Source: Janthinobacterium sp. 64 (GTDB lineage: Bacteria > Pseudomonadota > Gammaproteobacteria > Burkholderiales > Burkholderiaceae_D). Taken from it: a DNA stretch of 64,000 nucleotides. Made by a program: the position numbers and the translations under genes. A model generated the notes under the pieces. The model did not search any database and was not told the origin of the DNA. It saw only the letters and a program-made list of their open reading frames with translations. The DNA is taken from the NCBI RefSeq assembly GCF_002813325.1, contig NZ_PHUG01000001.1, positions 2,542,001-2,606,000 of the forward strand, written 5' to 3'. This document shows, piece after piece, positions 1-9,046 of the stretch. Positions within the stretch are counted from its first letter, which is position 1; every line of letters begins with the position of its first letter.

Positions 1-28
1 ACCAGATTTCGATTTTTTGGAGATTTAT

Positions 29-595
29 ATGTTTTCAATTCCTGAGCAATTTTCGTCCGCTACCAAAGCCAACCTGGAAGCCCAATTCGCCCTGTTCTCG
101 TCGCTGACGGGCAAAGCCTTCGAAGGCATCGAAAAGATCGTCGAACTGAACCTGACCGCTGCAAAAGCGACCCTGGAAGAATCGACCGCCGCCGCCAAGC
201 AGTTGCTGTCGGCAAAAGATCCACAAGAATTCTTCTCGCTGAGCGCTGCTCAAGCCCAGCCTGGCGCCGAAAAAGCCATCGCTTACGGTCGTCACCTGGC
301 TGCCATCACGTCCGGCACCCAAGCCGAGTTCAGCAAAGCTGCTGAATCGCAAATCGCTGAAACCAACCGCAAAGTCCTGTCCCTGGTGGAAGAAGTCACC
401 AAGAACGCGCCAGCCGGTTCGGAAAACGCCGTCGCCATCCTGAAAAGCGCCATCGGCAACGCCAATGCAGGCTACGAGCAATTCTCGAAAACCAGCAAGC
501 AAGCCGTCGAAGCCATCGAAGCGAACCTGACCTCGGCCGTGAACCAGTTCACGCAAGCAGCTGAAAAAGTCGTGCCACGCGCTGCCGCCAAGTAA
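29..595 (+). CDS. phaP: Phasin family protein
   Basis: A 188-residue, almost entirely alpha-helical protein rich in Ala, Lys, Glu and Gln. It resembles the phasin_2 family in length and composition, including the FSIPEQF opening and the repeated amphipathic helices. Phasins coat polyhydroxyalkanoate granules and control their size and number. The ATG at 29 is chosen because GGAG at 19-22 sits at ideal spacing; an upstream in-frame TTG would overlap that ribosome site. The gene stands alone and ends in a strong terminator. PHA synthase genes are not in the window, so the granule role rests on family resemblance. Confidence 0.9.
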   Translation: MFSIPEQFSSATKANLEAQFALFSSLTGKAFEGIEKIVELNLTAAKATLEESTAAAKQLLSAKDPQEFFSLSAAQAQPGAEKAIAYGRHLAAITSGTQAEFSKAAESQIAETNRKVLSLVEEVTKNAPAGSENAVAILKSAIGNANAGYEQFSKTSKQAVEAIEANLTSAVNQFTQAAEKVVPRAAAK

Positions 596-675
596 TTCTT
601 GTGTGACCGCTCCGGCGGTCCGCTAGTACCAGCTCCTCCAGGCATCCATCCCGTACTTCCCCGACGGATGCCATT

Positions 676-704
676 ATGCCCCAGCCTAGCTGGGGCATTT
701 TTTA
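676..704 (+). terminator. Rho-independent terminator of the phasin gene
   Basis: An 8-bp perfect stem (ATGCCCCA / TGGGGCAT) with a 7-nt loop is followed directly by a T run, about 80 bases after the phasin stop. It separates the gene from the convergent livF. Confidence 0.85.
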
Positions 705-711
705 TGCGCGC

Positions 712-1431
712 TTACTCTCCCAGATACGCCGCCTTTACGCGCGGATCGTCGAGCATGGCGGCCGCGTTGCCACCCATGGTGACCAGGCCGGAATCCATCA
801 CATAACCGCGGTGCGCCGCTTGCAGGGCCAAACGGGCATTCTGTTCGACCAGCAAGATCGTGATGCCTTCGGACGACACCTTGCGGATCACCTCGAAGAT
901 TTTCTCGACCATGATGGGCGATAAGCCCATCGACGGCTCGTCGAGCAGCAGCAGCTTCGGATGACTCATCAGCGCGCGCGCCATGGCCAGCATCTGCTGC
1001 TCGCCGCCCGACAGGGTGCCGGCCATCTGCGCTGCCCGTTCCTTCAGACGGGGAAACACGTCGAACCACTTGGCGATGTCATCCTCGACACCGGCCTTGT
1101 CCGTGCGCGTGTAGGCGCCCATCATGAGGTTTTCGCGGATCGACATGCGGGTAAACACGCCCCGCCCTTCCGGCACCATGGCCAGCTTCTTTTCCACCAG
1201 GTGAAACGATTTCGTCCCCTTGAGCGATTCGCCCAAGTAGCTGATCGTGCCTTCGACCTTGCAGGCCGGCAAGGTGCCCGTGATGGCTTTCAAGGTCGTC
1301 GTCTTGCCCGCGCCGTTCGCGCCGATCAGGGCGATCAGCTCGCCTTCGTTGACCTCCAGGTCGATACCCTTGACGGCCTTGATGCCGCCGTAGGCCACGT
1401 GCAGGCCCGCCACCTTCAATATATTGCTCAT
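712..1431 (-). CDS. livF: Branched-chain amino acid ABC transporter ATP-binding protein LivF
   Basis: A 239-residue ABC ATPase, the second ATP-binding subunit of the Liv (HAAT family) importer. Walker A GANGAGKT lies at residues 37-44, the signature is LSGGEQQ and Walker B is LLLLDEPSMGL. The length fits LivF, the shorter of the two Liv ATPases. The start is ATG at 1431, overlapping the livG stop as ATGA, which implies translational coupling. It is the last gene of livHMGF. Substrate class (branched-chain or other hydrophobic amino acids, or related amides) is inferred from the family. Confidence 0.95.
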   Translation of the reverse strand: MSNILKVAGLHVAYGGIKAVKGIDLEVNEGELIALIGANGAGKTTTLKAITGTLPACKVEGTISYLGESLKGTKSFHLVEKKLAMVPEGRGVFTRMSIRENLMMGAYTRTDKAGVEDDIAKWFDVFPRLKERAAQMAGTLSGGEQQMLAMARALMSHPKLLLLDEPSMGLSPIMVEKIFEVIRKVSSEGITILLVEQNARLALQAAHRGYVMDSGLVTMGGNAAAMLDDPRVKAAYLGE

Positions 1432-2201
1432 GCGTGCGATCCCCCCAGGTAAGCCTCGATGACGGCCGGGTTTTGTTGTATTTCGGCCGGCAAGCCTTCG
1501 GCGATGCGCTTGCCATATTCGAGCACCGTGATGCGGTCGCACAGTCCCATCATCAGTTTCACGTCGTGCTCGATCAACAGCACGGTCTTGCCTTCGGCCT
1601 TGATTTTCACCAGCAATTCGCGCAGGGCCAGCTTTTCCGTGGCGTTCATGCCGGCCGCCGGCTCGTCGAGAGCCAGCAGTTGCGGATCGGTGGCCAGCGC
1701 GCGGGCAATTTCCAGGCGCCGCTGGTCGCCATACGACAGGAAGCGCGCCGTGCGGCTGGCGAACTGGGCGATGCCGACGAAATCGAGCAGCTCCATGGCC
1801 CGCTTGCGGATGGACGCCTCTTCCTCGCGCGCCGCCTTGTGGCGGAAGATGGCGCCGAACACGCCCTGGTGCGAACGCACATGGCGCCCCACCATGACGT
1901 TTTCCAGCGCCGTCATGTCGCCGAACAGACGAATGTTCTGGAAGGTGCGGGCGATGCCCGCCTTCGCCACCTTGTGCGGCGCGGACGGCGAATACGGCTT
2001 GCCAGCCAACTCGAAGGTGCCCGTGTCGGGCTGGTACAGGCCCGTAATGACGTTAAAGAAAGTGGTCTTTCCGGCACCGTTCGGGCCGATCAAGCCGTAA
2101 ATCTGCCCTTGCCTGATGGTGATGCCCACGTCCGTCAGCGCCTGCAAGCCACCGAAACGTTTATTTACGCCGGCAATATTGAGAATGATCTGTTCGCTCA
2201 T
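1428..2201 (-). CDS. livG: Branched-chain amino acid ABC transporter ATP-binding protein LivG
   Basis: A 257-residue ABC ATPase with Walker A GPNGAGKT at residues 39-46, signature LSYGDQRR and Walker B LLALDEPAAGMN, the LivG pattern. The C-terminal extension after the H-loop (LLIEHDVKLMMGL) is also typical of LivG. A GGGAGG ribosome site precedes the ATG. It lies 12 bases after livM and overlaps livF by four bases, so it is part of one operon. It powers import of branched-chain amino acids together with LivF. Confidence 0.95.
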   Translation of the reverse strand: MSEQIILNIAGVNKRFGGLQALTDVGITIRQGQIYGLIGPNGAGKTTFFNVITGLYQPDTGTFELAGKPYSPSAPHKVAKAGIARTFQNIRLFGDMTALENVMVGRHVRSHQGVFGAIFRHKAAREEEASIRKRAMELLDFVGIAQFASRTARFLSYGDQRRLEIARALATDPQLLALDEPAAGMNATEKLALRELLVKIKAEGKTVLLIEHDVKLMMGLCDRITVLEYGKRIAEGLPAEIQQNPAVIEAYLGGSHA

Positions 2202-2213
2202 GCTATCCCTCCC

Positions 2214-3431
2214 TTAAGCGGACACGACGCCGGTGGATTTGTTCGGCTGGTCCACATCGTGGTCGGGCCGGTCTTCGTGCTTCGGCGATGGCCACAGGCC
2301 GGCGGGACGTATAAGCATAATAAGTACCATGGCCAGACCGTACAGCAACTGGCGCAGTACTTCAGCGTCGATGATGACCTCGCCAAACAGCGCCTTCTGC
2401 GCCGGTTCCACCACGTGGCGCAACACTTCGGGTATCGAAGCGAGGATCACGCCGCCAAGGATCACGCCAGGGATATGGCCGATGCCGCCCAGCACCACCA
2501 TGGCCAGCACGGCGATCGATTCCGTCAGCAAGAACGATTCCGGCGCGACAAAGCCCTCGAACGAGGCAAACATGGCGCCGGCCACGCCACCGAACGAGGC
2601 GCCCATGGAAAAGGCCAGCAATTTGACGTTGCGCGTATTGATGCCCATCGCTTTTGCGGCGATCTCGTCTTCGCGGATGGCCACCCAGGCGCGGCCCAGG
2701 CGCGAATGCTGCAGGCGCTTGGTGACGAACACGACGGCGATGCACAGAAAGAGGAATAGAAAATAATAGGCATTTACGGACGGCATGGAAAAGCCGCCCA
2801 CCACGACGGTGCTGTTGGTGCCCGCCTCGCCCGCCAGATTGACGCCGAAGATGCGGATCGGGTCAATCATGTTGATGCCTTGCACGCCATTCGTGAAATT
2901 GACGGGCTCATTCAAGTTGCCCATGAAAATACGGATGATCTCGCCAAAGCCCAGGGTCACGATGGCCAGATAGTCGCCGCGCAGTTTCAAGGTCGGCGCG
3001 CCCAGCAAAGCGCCGCACAGGCCCGCCACGGCAGCGGCCAGCGGCACGATGATCCAGATCGACAAATGGATGCCGTTTTCGCGGATTTCCGGCCCCATCA
3101 GTTGCACCAGGGTCTCGCCCAGCACCGGATATTGATTCACCACCGATTCGAGCAGGATGGCGAACTGCGGCGAGGCCAGCAAGGCCGTCAGGTAGGCACC
3201 CACGGCATAGAAGGCGATGTAGCCGAGGTCGAGCAAGCCGGCAAAGCCGACGACGATGTTCAAGCCCAGGGCCAGCATGATGTACAGCAAGGCCATGTCG
3301 ACGATGCGCACCCACGAATTGCCGAACTGGGCGGCAAAAAACGGGAACACCATCAGCAGCGCGGCCAGGCCCAGCATGCCGGCGTAGGCTTTGGTCGGAT
3401 TTTTCTTAGCGTCAAAATCGAGTAGTGCCAT
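2214..3431 (-). CDS. livM: Branched-chain amino acid ABC transporter permease LivM
   Basis: A 405-residue polytopic inner-membrane permease. The motif GLNIVVGFAGLLDLGYIAFYAVGAY near residues 57-81 and the EAA-like segment around RLGRAWVAIREDEIAAKAMGI are characteristic of LivM. It ends in a charged cytoplasmic tail (PSPKHEDRPDHD). GGGAG precedes the ATG. It forms the membrane channel with LivH and is encoded between livH and livG in the usual order. Confidence 0.95.
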   Translation of the reverse strand: MALLDFDAKKNPTKAYAGMLGLAALLMVFPFFAAQFGNSWVRIVDMALLYIMLALGLNIVVGFAGLLDLGYIAFYAVGAYLTALLASPQFAILLESVVNQYPVLGETLVQLMGPEIRENGIHLSIWIIVPLAAAVAGLCGALLGAPTLKLRGDYLAIVTLGFGEIIRIFMGNLNEPVNFTNGVQGINMIDPIRIFGVNLAGEAGTNSTVVVGGFSMPSVNAYYFLFLFLCIAVVFVTKRLQHSRLGRAWVAIREDEIAAKAMGINTRNVKLLAFSMGASFGGVAGAMFASFEGFVAPESFLLTESIAVLAMVVLGGIGHIPGVILGGVILASIPEVLRHVVEPAQKALFGEVIIDAEVLRQLLYGLAMVLIMLIRPAGLWPSPKHEDRPDHDVDQPNKSTGVVSA

Positions 3432-3453
3432 GATTTAATCTCCCAGTTTCACG

Positions 3454-4383
3454 TCAGGCACGGTCGGCCACTCGTTCGCCCATGATGCCGGACGGGCGCA
3501 GGGTCAGCACGATGATCAGCACGATGAAGGCAAAGATATCCTGGTAATTGCTGCCGAGGAAACCAGCGGTGAGATAGGCGATATACCCGGCACCCAGGCT
3601 CTCGATAAGGCCCAGCAGGATGCCGCCCAGCATGGCGCCATAGATATTGCCGATGCCACCCAGCACGGCCGCGCAAAATGCCTTCAGCCCGGGCAGCGCT
3701 CCCATCGAAAACTTTACCGAAGCATAGTTGGCGCCCCACATCACGCCGGCCACGGCGGCCAGCGCGGCGCCAATGGCGAACGTGGCGACGATGACCTTGT
3801 CGGAATCGACACCCATGAGGCCCGCCACGCGGGGGTTTTCCGCCGTGGCCCGCATGGCGCGGCCCATCTTGGTTTTCTCAATAAGTAAGACCAGGGATCC
3901 CATGGAAATGGCGGCCAGGGCCAGCAGCAATACTTGCGTTTGGGAAATAACAGCGCCACCGATGTGCAGCGGGTCGGTCGACAGCAACTGGGGAAATGGC
4001 AGCGGATTACGCGTCCAGATCATCATGGCGAAGGTTTGCAGCAGGATGGAGATGCCGATGGCGGTAATCAGGGGGGCGAGGCGGGGGGCGTTGCGCAGGC
4101 GGCGGTAGGCGACCCGCTCGATGAAGATGTTGACCAGCATACAGACGGGAATGGCGCCGAGGATGGCGGTGGCCAGTTTCAGATAGCCGGGCCAGTCCGG
4201 TACATAAATGCCCAGCAGCTTGAGGATGGTCAGGCCCACCATGGCGCCGATCATGAGCACGTCGCCGTGGGCGAAGTTGATCAGGTTCAAGACGCCGTAC
4301 ACCATCGTGTAACCGAGGGCGATCAAGGCATACATGCTGCCCAGCACCAAGCCGTTAATGATTTGCTGGATGAATGTATCCAT
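3454..4383 (-). CDS. livH: Branched-chain amino acid ABC transporter permease LivH
   Basis: A 309-residue permease with about eight hydrophobic segments. The N-terminal QQIINGLVLGSMYALIALG and the following GVLNLINFAHGD are diagnostic of LivH. It is the first gene of livHMGF and lies 299 bases downstream of ispH on the same strand, so it probably has its own promoter in that gap. The ribosome site is weak (AGGG nine bases before the ATG). No livK lies directly upstream; a candidate is found at 45416-46558. Confidence 0.95.
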   Translation of the reverse strand: MDTFIQQIINGLVLGSMYALIALGYTMVYGVLNLINFAHGDVLMIGAMVGLTILKLLGIYVPDWPGYLKLATAILGAIPVCMLVNIFIERVAYRRLRNAPRLAPLITAIGISILLQTFAMMIWTRNPLPFPQLLSTDPLHIGGAVISQTQVLLLALAAISMGSLVLLIEKTKMGRAMRATAENPRVAGLMGVDSDKVIVATFAIGAALAAVAGVMWGANYASVKFSMGALPGLKAFCAAVLGGIGNIYGAMLGGILLGLIESLGAGYIAYLTAGFLGSNYQDIFAFIVLIIVLTLRPSGIMGERVADRA

Positions 4384-4682
4384 GGTCAGATTGCCCTATC
4401 AAATATGCATTTTTCGGGAACAACTTCCGCCAGAATAGGTCGCTGATACAAAAACGGCACCGGAGGAAGAATTCCTGCAGTGCCATCCCTGGACCGTTCT
4501 CACCAGCATGGTGCACGCACTCAAAACGGGCGTGACCTTGCTTAGTCATAACGACAACATATTCAAGCTTGAAGCAATCATAACGATCTTTTGCAAAAAC
4601 TAAGCTTGGAATAAATCGATCATTTCCGAATTAAATTCGGTTTTGAGGTAACTCCTCATCGATACGCAATCGTCCTGCAGAC
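4384..4682. other. Intergenic region upstream of livHMGF
   Basis: No coding sequence is supported here. It is less GC-rich than the flanking genes and should hold the livH promoter and the end of the ispH transcript. The only clear structured signal I see is the dyad at 4499-4515. I found no convincing terminator after ispH. Confidence 0.5.
4499..4515. promoter_or_regulatory. NtrC-like dyad upstream of livH
   Basis: On the minus strand the 17 bases read TGCACC-ATGCT-GGTGAG, matching 10 of 12 arm positions of the enterobacterial NtrC site TGCACC-N5-GGTGCA. It lies about 120 bases upstream of the livH start. Nitrogen control of amino acid importers is common, but the required sigma-54 promoter is not convincing here, so this is a candidate only. 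Confidence 0.35.
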
Positions 4683-5630
4683 TCAGGCCACGTCGCGCTT
4701 GAGGCCATCGAGGCCTTTCGGCATCGGAAAGGTGACGGCTTCCTGCACGCCGTCGAGCGGGCGCACGCTCTTCACGCCGCACTCTTTCAAGCGGTCGATG
4801 ACGGCTTGCACCAGCACCTCGGGCGCCGAGGCGCCAGCCGTCACACCCACGCGCAGCTTGCCTTCCAGCCAGGCGGGATCGATCTGCGAGGCATTGTCGA
4901 CCATGTAGGCTGGCGTGCCCATCTTCTCGGCCACTTCGCGCAAGCGGTTCGAATTCGAGCTGTTCGGGCTACCCACGACGATCACCACTTCCACTTGCGG
5001 CGCCATGAATTTCACGGCTTCCTGGCGGTTCGTGGTGGCGTAGCAGATGTCGCCTTTTTTCGGCTCGGCGATATTCGGATATTTCGCTTTCAAGGCCGCA
5101 ATAATGTCGCTAGTGTCGTCAACTGACAACGTTGTTTGCGAAACATAGGCCAGGCTGTCCGGATTGGCAACCTGCAAAGCAGCCACATCGTCGAGCGTTT
5201 CCACCAGATGCATGCCCATATCGGCCTGGCCCATCGTGCCTTCCACCTCGGGATGGCCGTCGTGGCCGATCATGATGATCTCGCGGCCTTCGCGGCGCAT
5301 CTTGCCCACTTCCATGTGCACCTTGGTGACCAGCGGGCAAGTCGCGTCAAAAATGCTCAGGCCGCGCGATTCCGCCTCGGCGCGCACGGCTTTCGACACG
5401 CCATGCGCGGAAAACACGAGCGTATTGCCAGCAGGCACGTCATCGAGGTCGTCGATGAAGATGGCGCCTTTGTTGCGCAAGTCGGCCACCACATAGGCGT
5501 TGTGGACGATTTCATGGCGCACATAGATCGGCGCACCAAATTGCTGCAAGGCACGTTCGACGATTTCGATCGCCCGGTCGACGCCAGCGCAGAAACCGCG
5601 GGGCTGGGCCAGTAACAGTTCTTTATCCAT
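4683..5630 (-). CDS. ispH: 4-hydroxy-3-methylbut-2-enyl diphosphate reductase (IspH/LytB)
   Basis: A 315-residue protein catalysing the last step of the MEP pathway: reduction of HMBPP to IPP and DMAPP with a 4Fe-4S cluster. The three cluster cysteines are visible in QPRGFCAG (Cys14), DATCPLVTK and DICYATTN. The ATG at 5630 gives the standard N terminus [14 protein letters not shown]; the open frame extends further upstream but only into fkpB. It lies ten bases after fkpB on the same strand, a linkage common in proteobacteria. Confidence 0.97.
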   Translation of the reverse strand: MDKELLLAQPRGFCAGVDRAIEIVERALQQFGAPIYVRHEIVHNAYVVADLRNKGAIFIDDLDDVPAGNTLVFSAHGVSKAVRAEAESRGLSIFDATCPLVTKVHMEVGKMRREGREIIMIGHDGHPEVEGTMGQADMGMHLVETLDDVAALQVANPDSLAYVSQTTLSVDDTSDIIAALKAKYPNIAEPKKGDICYATTNRQEAVKFMAPQVEVVIVVGSPNSSNSNRLREVAEKMGTPAYMVDNASQIDPAWLEGKLRVGVTAGASAPEVLVQAVIDRLKECGVKSVRPLDGVQEAVTFPMPKGLDGLKRDVA

Positions 5631-5640
5631 CGCTATTCCT

Positions 5641-6096
5641 TCACAGCACCGAAATGAGCTTGACTTCAAAGCGCAGCGGCTGGCCGGCCAGCGGATGGTT
5701 GAAGTCGAACAGGGCCGAGTCCTCGCGCATTTCGCGCAGCACGCCGGCAAAGCGGCCGCCGCCCGGCGCGGCGAAGTCGACCAGGTCGCCGATCTTGTAG
5801 TCGGCACCGGGCACCGAGTTTTCATCCAGGGTCACGCGCGAGACGGACTGCACCAGCTCGGGATTGCGCTCGCCAAAGCCTTCGCCGGCCGCCAGCTCGA
5901 ACGTCTGGTGCGTGCCTTCAGGCAAGCCCAGCAAACGCTGTTCGAGGAATGGCGCCAGCTGGCCCTGTCCCAGCATCAAGGTAGCAGGATTTCCGCTAAA
6001 GGTAGTGACAATATCAGTACCGTCAACAGTAGCAAGACGATAATGCAGGGTGAGGTAAGCCGCTTCGGTGACGACTGCTGGTTGCTCGTTGGACAT
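5641..6096 (-). CDS. fkpB: FKBP-type peptidyl-prolyl cis-trans isomerase (SlpA/FkpB type)
   Basis: A 151-residue protein of the SlyD/FkpB family. The N-terminal part starts an FKBP strand ([19 protein letters not shown]), followed by the insert-in-flap domain with the signature [12 protein letters not shown], and then [18 protein letters not shown] near the C terminus. It lacks the metal-binding His-rich tail of SlyD, so FkpB is the better name. It is cytoplasmic, acts in proline isomerisation and chaperoning, and is paired with ispH. The upstream gene radC is divergent. Confidence 0.93.
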   Translation of the reverse strand: MSNEQPAVVTEAAYLTLHYRLATVDGTDIVTTFSGNPATLMLGQGQLAPFLEQRLLGLPEGTHQTFELAAGEGFGERNPELVQSVSRVTLDENSVPGADYKIGDLVDFAAPGGGRFAGVLREMREDSALFDFNHPLAGQPLRFEVKLISVL

Positions 6097-6217
6097 AGTG
6101 AGTTTTCAAGTAGCTGATGCAAAACGATATTGTAAGCCACACTGGCCGCGCCTGCCCCATGGCTTCGTCAAAGAAGGCCATGCTGGGGCACGAGCCGGTG
6201 ACAAACAGGAGAACGGC

Positions 6218-6892
6218 ATGGGCATCAAGGACTGGCCGGCCCGCGAACGGCCGCGCGAACGCCTGATCGAGGATGGCGCACACTCGCTGTCGGACGCAGA
6301 ATTGCTGGCCGTGTTCCTGCGCACTGGCGTGCGCGGCAAGAGTGCCGTGGAACTGGCACGCGACACGGTCGAGCACTTTGGCTCCCTGCGGGGCCTGTTT
6401 GGCGCCAGCCTCGTGAGTTTTTCCGCCGTGCATGGCATGGGCAGCGCCAAGTTTGCCCAGCTGCAAGCCGTGCTGGAACTGGCGCGGCGCGCCATCATCG
6501 AGGATTTGCAAACGGGCCAGGCCCTCAATTCGCCGCACGCCGTCAAAGACTATTTGCGCCTGACCCTGGGCAACCTGGCGCACGAAGCGTTTCATGTGTT
6601 GTTTTTGGACGTCAAGAACCGCCTGATCACGACCCAGGAAATGTTTCGCGGCACCCTCACCCATACCAGCGTGTACCCGCGCGAAGTGGTGAAACAAGCG
6701 CTGCTGCACAACGCGGCCAGCGTGATGCTGGCCCATAACCACCCATCCGGCACGCCTGAGCCCAGCGAATCGGATTTATTGCTCACGCGCGCGCTGGTGC
6801 AAGCCTTGTCGCTGGTGGACGTGCGCATCCTCGACCATTTCGTCGTGGCCGGGCGGCAAGTGCATTCGTTCGCGGAACACGGCCAGATCTAG
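6218..6892 (+). CDS. radC: RadC family protein (JAMM/MPN+ domain)
   Basis: A 224-residue protein starting at ATG 6218 behind AGGAGA. The N-terminal helix-hairpin-helix part ([25 protein letters not shown]) and a C-terminal JAMM motif, [14 protein letters not shown], are both intact, so the metal site looks complete. The original DNA-repair role of RadC is doubtful in the literature and the substrate is unknown. It is divergent from fkpB and sits upstream of the rpmB promoter. Confidence 0.95.
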   Translation: MGIKDWPARERPRERLIEDGAHSLSDAELLAVFLRTGVRGKSAVELARDTVEHFGSLRGLFGASLVSFSAVHGMGSAKFAQLQAVLELARRAIIEDLQTGQALNSPHAVKDYLRLTLGNLAHEAFHVLFLDVKNRLITTQEMFRGTLTHTSVYPREVVKQALLHNAASVMLAHNHPSGTPEPSESDLLLTRALVQALSLVDVRILDHFVVAGRQVHSFAEHGQI

Positions 6893-6969
6893 GCCCGCGC
6901 CCGCCCTGGTCACAGTTAACCATGTGTAAACAAGGACATACGTGACAGCAGCGGGACGCTTATCTAACA

Positions 6970-6987
6970 GTAAACAGTCCTGTTTAC
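6970..6987. promoter_or_regulatory. 18-bp palindrome between radC and rpmB
   Basis: GTAAACAG-TC-CTGTTTAC is a perfect inverted repeat with 8-bp arms. No T run follows, so it does not look like a terminator. It lies about 85 bases upstream of the rpmB -35 box. It may be an operator; the protein is unknown. Confidence 0.4.
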
Positions 6988-7072
6988 CAGTGCTTTCCCC
7001 TATAAAGAAGGGGAAAAACCAAATTGTTAAATTATTTCAATACAACATGACACAATTGTTTTTCGCAAGTCA

Positions 7073-7101
7073 TTGATAAATCTGCTTATTTTGGATATAC
7101 T
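7073..7101 (+). promoter_or_regulatory. Sigma-70 promoter of rpmB-rpmG
   Basis: TTGATA (7073-7078) and TATACT (7096-7101) are separated by exactly 17 bases, followed by AAGGAG and the rpmB ATG at 7141. This is a strong housekeeping promoter, as expected for ribosomal protein genes. Confidence 0.8.
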
Positions 7102-7140
7102 CTCGTTTTTCCAATTTGGAATATCTTTAAGGAGTGCGCC

Positions 7141-7377
7141 ATGGCACGTGTTTGCCAAGTCACTGGGAAGAAGCCGATGGTCGGCAACAATGTTTCCCAT
7201 GCAAACAACAAAACCAAACGTCGTTTTTTGCCTAACTTGCAGAATCGTCGTATTTTTGTTGAATCTGAAAACCGCTGGGTCTCCCTGCGTTTGTCCAACG
7301 CCGGTCTGCGCGTCATCGATAAAGTCGGCATCGACGCCGTATTGGTCGATATGCGCGCTCGTGGCGAAAAAGTCTAA
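7141..7377 (+). CDS. rpmB: 50S ribosomal protein L28
   Basis: A 78-residue basic protein beginning [20 protein letters not shown], the classic L28 N terminus. It contains [15 protein letters not shown] and ends in MRARGEKV. It is of normal length and starts behind AAGGAG. It is transcribed from the promoter at 7073-7101 with rpmG 22 bases downstream, the usual L28-L33 pair. Confidence 0.98.
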   Translation: MARVCQVTGKKPMVGNNVSHANNKTKRRFLPNLQNRRIFVESENRWVSLRLSNAGLRVIDKVGIDAVLVDMRARGEKV

Positions 7378-7399
7378 TTAGCAGAATAAGGGAGCTATC

Positions 7400-7567
7400 A
7401 TGGCAAAATCAGGCCGCGACAAAATCAAGTTAGAATCGACCGCCGGTACGGGTCACTTCTACACGACTACCAAAAACAAGCGTACGACGCCTGCGAAAAT
7501 GGAGATCATGAAATTTGATCCTAAAGCACGCAAGCACGTCACGTACAAAGAAACCAAAATCAAGTAA
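7400..7567 (+). CDS. rpmG: 50S ribosomal protein L33
   Basis: A 55-codon frame starting at ATG 7400 behind AGGGAG. The translation begins [18 protein letters not shown], continues [13 protein letters not shown] and ends YKETKIK, matching L33 over its full length. It lacks the paired CxxC zinc motifs, so it is the zinc-free form of L33. It forms an operon with rpmB and is followed by a terminator 25 bases after its stop. Confidence 0.97.
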   Translation: MAKSGRDKIKLESTAGTGHFYTTTKNKRTTPAKMEIMKFDPKARKHVTYKETKIK

Positions 7568-7592
7568 TTGATCTTGTGTTCTGTAAAAAGAG

Positions 7593-7616
7593 CCGCTCCG
7601 ATGAGCGGTTTTTTTT
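7593..7616 (+). terminator. Terminator of rpmB-rpmG
   Basis: CCGCTC-CGAT-GAGCGG forms a 6-bp GC-rich stem with a 4-nt loop, followed by eight T residues. Confidence 0.9.
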
Positions 7617-7657
7617 CGTCCTGATTTTCAGTCGCCCCCCTCCCTTTTACCGGGACG

Positions 7658-7685
7658 AAAAAAAGGCCCTGGAATCCAGGGCCTT
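7658..7685 (-). terminator. Terminator of the fatty-acid desaturase gene
   Basis: A perfect 10-bp stem (AAGGCCCTGG / CCAGGGCCTT) with a 3-nt loop lies just beyond the desaturase stop. On the minus strand a T run follows, made by the A tract at 7658-7664. Confidence 0.88.
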
Positions 7686-7704
7686 GATATGGCGCAACGG
7701 CTAA

Positions 7705-8913
7705 TCAGGCATAACTACGCAGGCGCAAGGAGAAATCTTGCAGCGACTGGATGCCCGACGCTTCGGCGCGCGCGCACCAGTCTTGCAACTTTTGCAGCAA
7801 CTGTTCACGCGTAAAGTGCGAACGTTCCCAGATGGCGCCCAGCTCGACGCGCATGTGGTGCATGGTTTCCAGCGCCTTGCTGTGCTGGAACAGTTCCGAC
7901 AGTTGCTCGTGGTGTGCATCGGCCAGCTTGCCCGGCTCGCGCTGCATCAGCTTGCGCGACGATTTCAGGAAGCGCTTTTCCAGCTCGGCCTTGTGCTTCA
8001 GGTGTTCCAGCTCTTCCTTCCAGGCATGCTTGATCGATTTCGCGTACTTGGCCATCACGTCGTAGCGGTTGGCGATGACCGACTGCAAGGTCTCGAAGTC
8101 CGCTTCCAGCTTGCCGTGCGAGAACTTCGGCTCCGGCGCCAGCTTTTTCACTTTGGCCAGGCCCAGCATTTCCAGCGCGCGGATATACGCCCAGCCAATA
8201 TCGATTTCATACCATTTCGACGACAGCTTGGCCGACGTCGCATACGTATGGTGGTTGTTGTGCAACTCTTCGCCGCCAATCAAGATGCCGAAGGGAATGA
8301 TGTTGGTGGCCGCATCGGCGCAGTCGTAGTTGCGGTAGCCCCAGTAGTGGCCGATGCCGTTGATGATGCCGGCCGCCGTGATGGGTATCCACATCATTTG
8401 CACGGCCCACACGGAAATGCCGATCACGCCGAACAGGATGAAATTGATAACGAACAGCGATACCACGCCCAGCCAGCTGTACTTCGTGTACAGGTTGCGC
8501 TCGATCCAGTCCGTCGGCGTGCCGTGGCCGTACTTGGCCATGGTTTCCATGTTCTTCGATTCAGCGCGGTACAACTCGGCGCCTTCCCAGAACACTTTCT
8601 TGATGCCGCGCGTCACGGGGCTGTGCGGATCTTCTTCCGTATCGCACTTGGCATGGTGCTTGCGGTGGATGGCGGCCCACTCCTTGGTGACCTGGCCCGT
8701 CGTCAGCCACAGCCAGAAACGGAAGAAATGGCTGGGAATCGCATGCAATTCCAGCGCGCGGTGGGCCTGGTGGCGGTGCAGATAAATCGTGACGCTGGCG
8801 ATCGTGATGTGGGTGACCACCATGGTGTACAGGAAAACTTGCCATGCGGACAGATCGGTAATGCCAGTGGCCATGAACTGCAAAACGTCGTGTAAAACGG
8901 AACTCAATGTCAT
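7705..8913 (-). CDS. Membrane fatty-acid desaturase (delta-9 type)
   Basis: A 402-residue integral membrane di-iron desaturase. The three histidine boxes are present: HRHQAHR (residues about 47-53), HRKHH (about 83-87) and HNNHHTYA (about 220). Hydrophobic pairs flank them. This is the delta-9 acyl desaturase type that introduces a double bond into saturated acyl chains. About 130 residues of charged, helical, probably coiled-coil sequence follow the catalytic domain. The ATG at 8913 is preferred to one 33 bases upstream because GGAG precedes it at good spacing. It has its own terminator. Confidence 0.9.
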   Translation of the reverse strand: MTLSSVLHDVLQFMATGITDLSAWQVFLYTMVVTHITIASVTIYLHRHQAHRALELHAIPSHFFRFWLWLTTGQVTKEWAAIHRKHHAKCDTEEDPHSPVTRGIKKVFWEGAELYRAESKNMETMAKYGHGTPTDWIERNLYTKYSWLGVVSLFVINFILFGVIGISVWAVQMMWIPITAAGIINGIGHYWGYRNYDCADAATNIIPFGILIGGEELHNNHHTYATSAKLSSKWYEIDIGWAYIRALEMLGLAKVKKLAPEPKFSHGKLEADFETLQSVIANRYDVMAKYAKSIKHAWKEELEHLKHKAELEKRFLKSSRKLMQREPGKLADAHHEQLSELFQHSKALETMHHMRVELGAIWERSHFTREQLLQKLQDWCARAEASGIQSLQDFSLRLRSYA

Positions 8914-9046
8914 TACTGCTACTCCAAGTGGACAGGGCGTGCGCACGGTCGCTCCAGTGACTCTGGAGGTCCGGCAGAGTTAATTTTAGGCGTGATTGTA
9001 CGCCCTAATGGGTATTCTCAGGCAAAATCGGAGGCAGGCAGCGAGG

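Noticed and set aside
4430..4500. Sigma-54 promoter for livHMGF (TGGCAC element on the minus strand)
   Set aside because: The -12 GC is missing at the required spacing.
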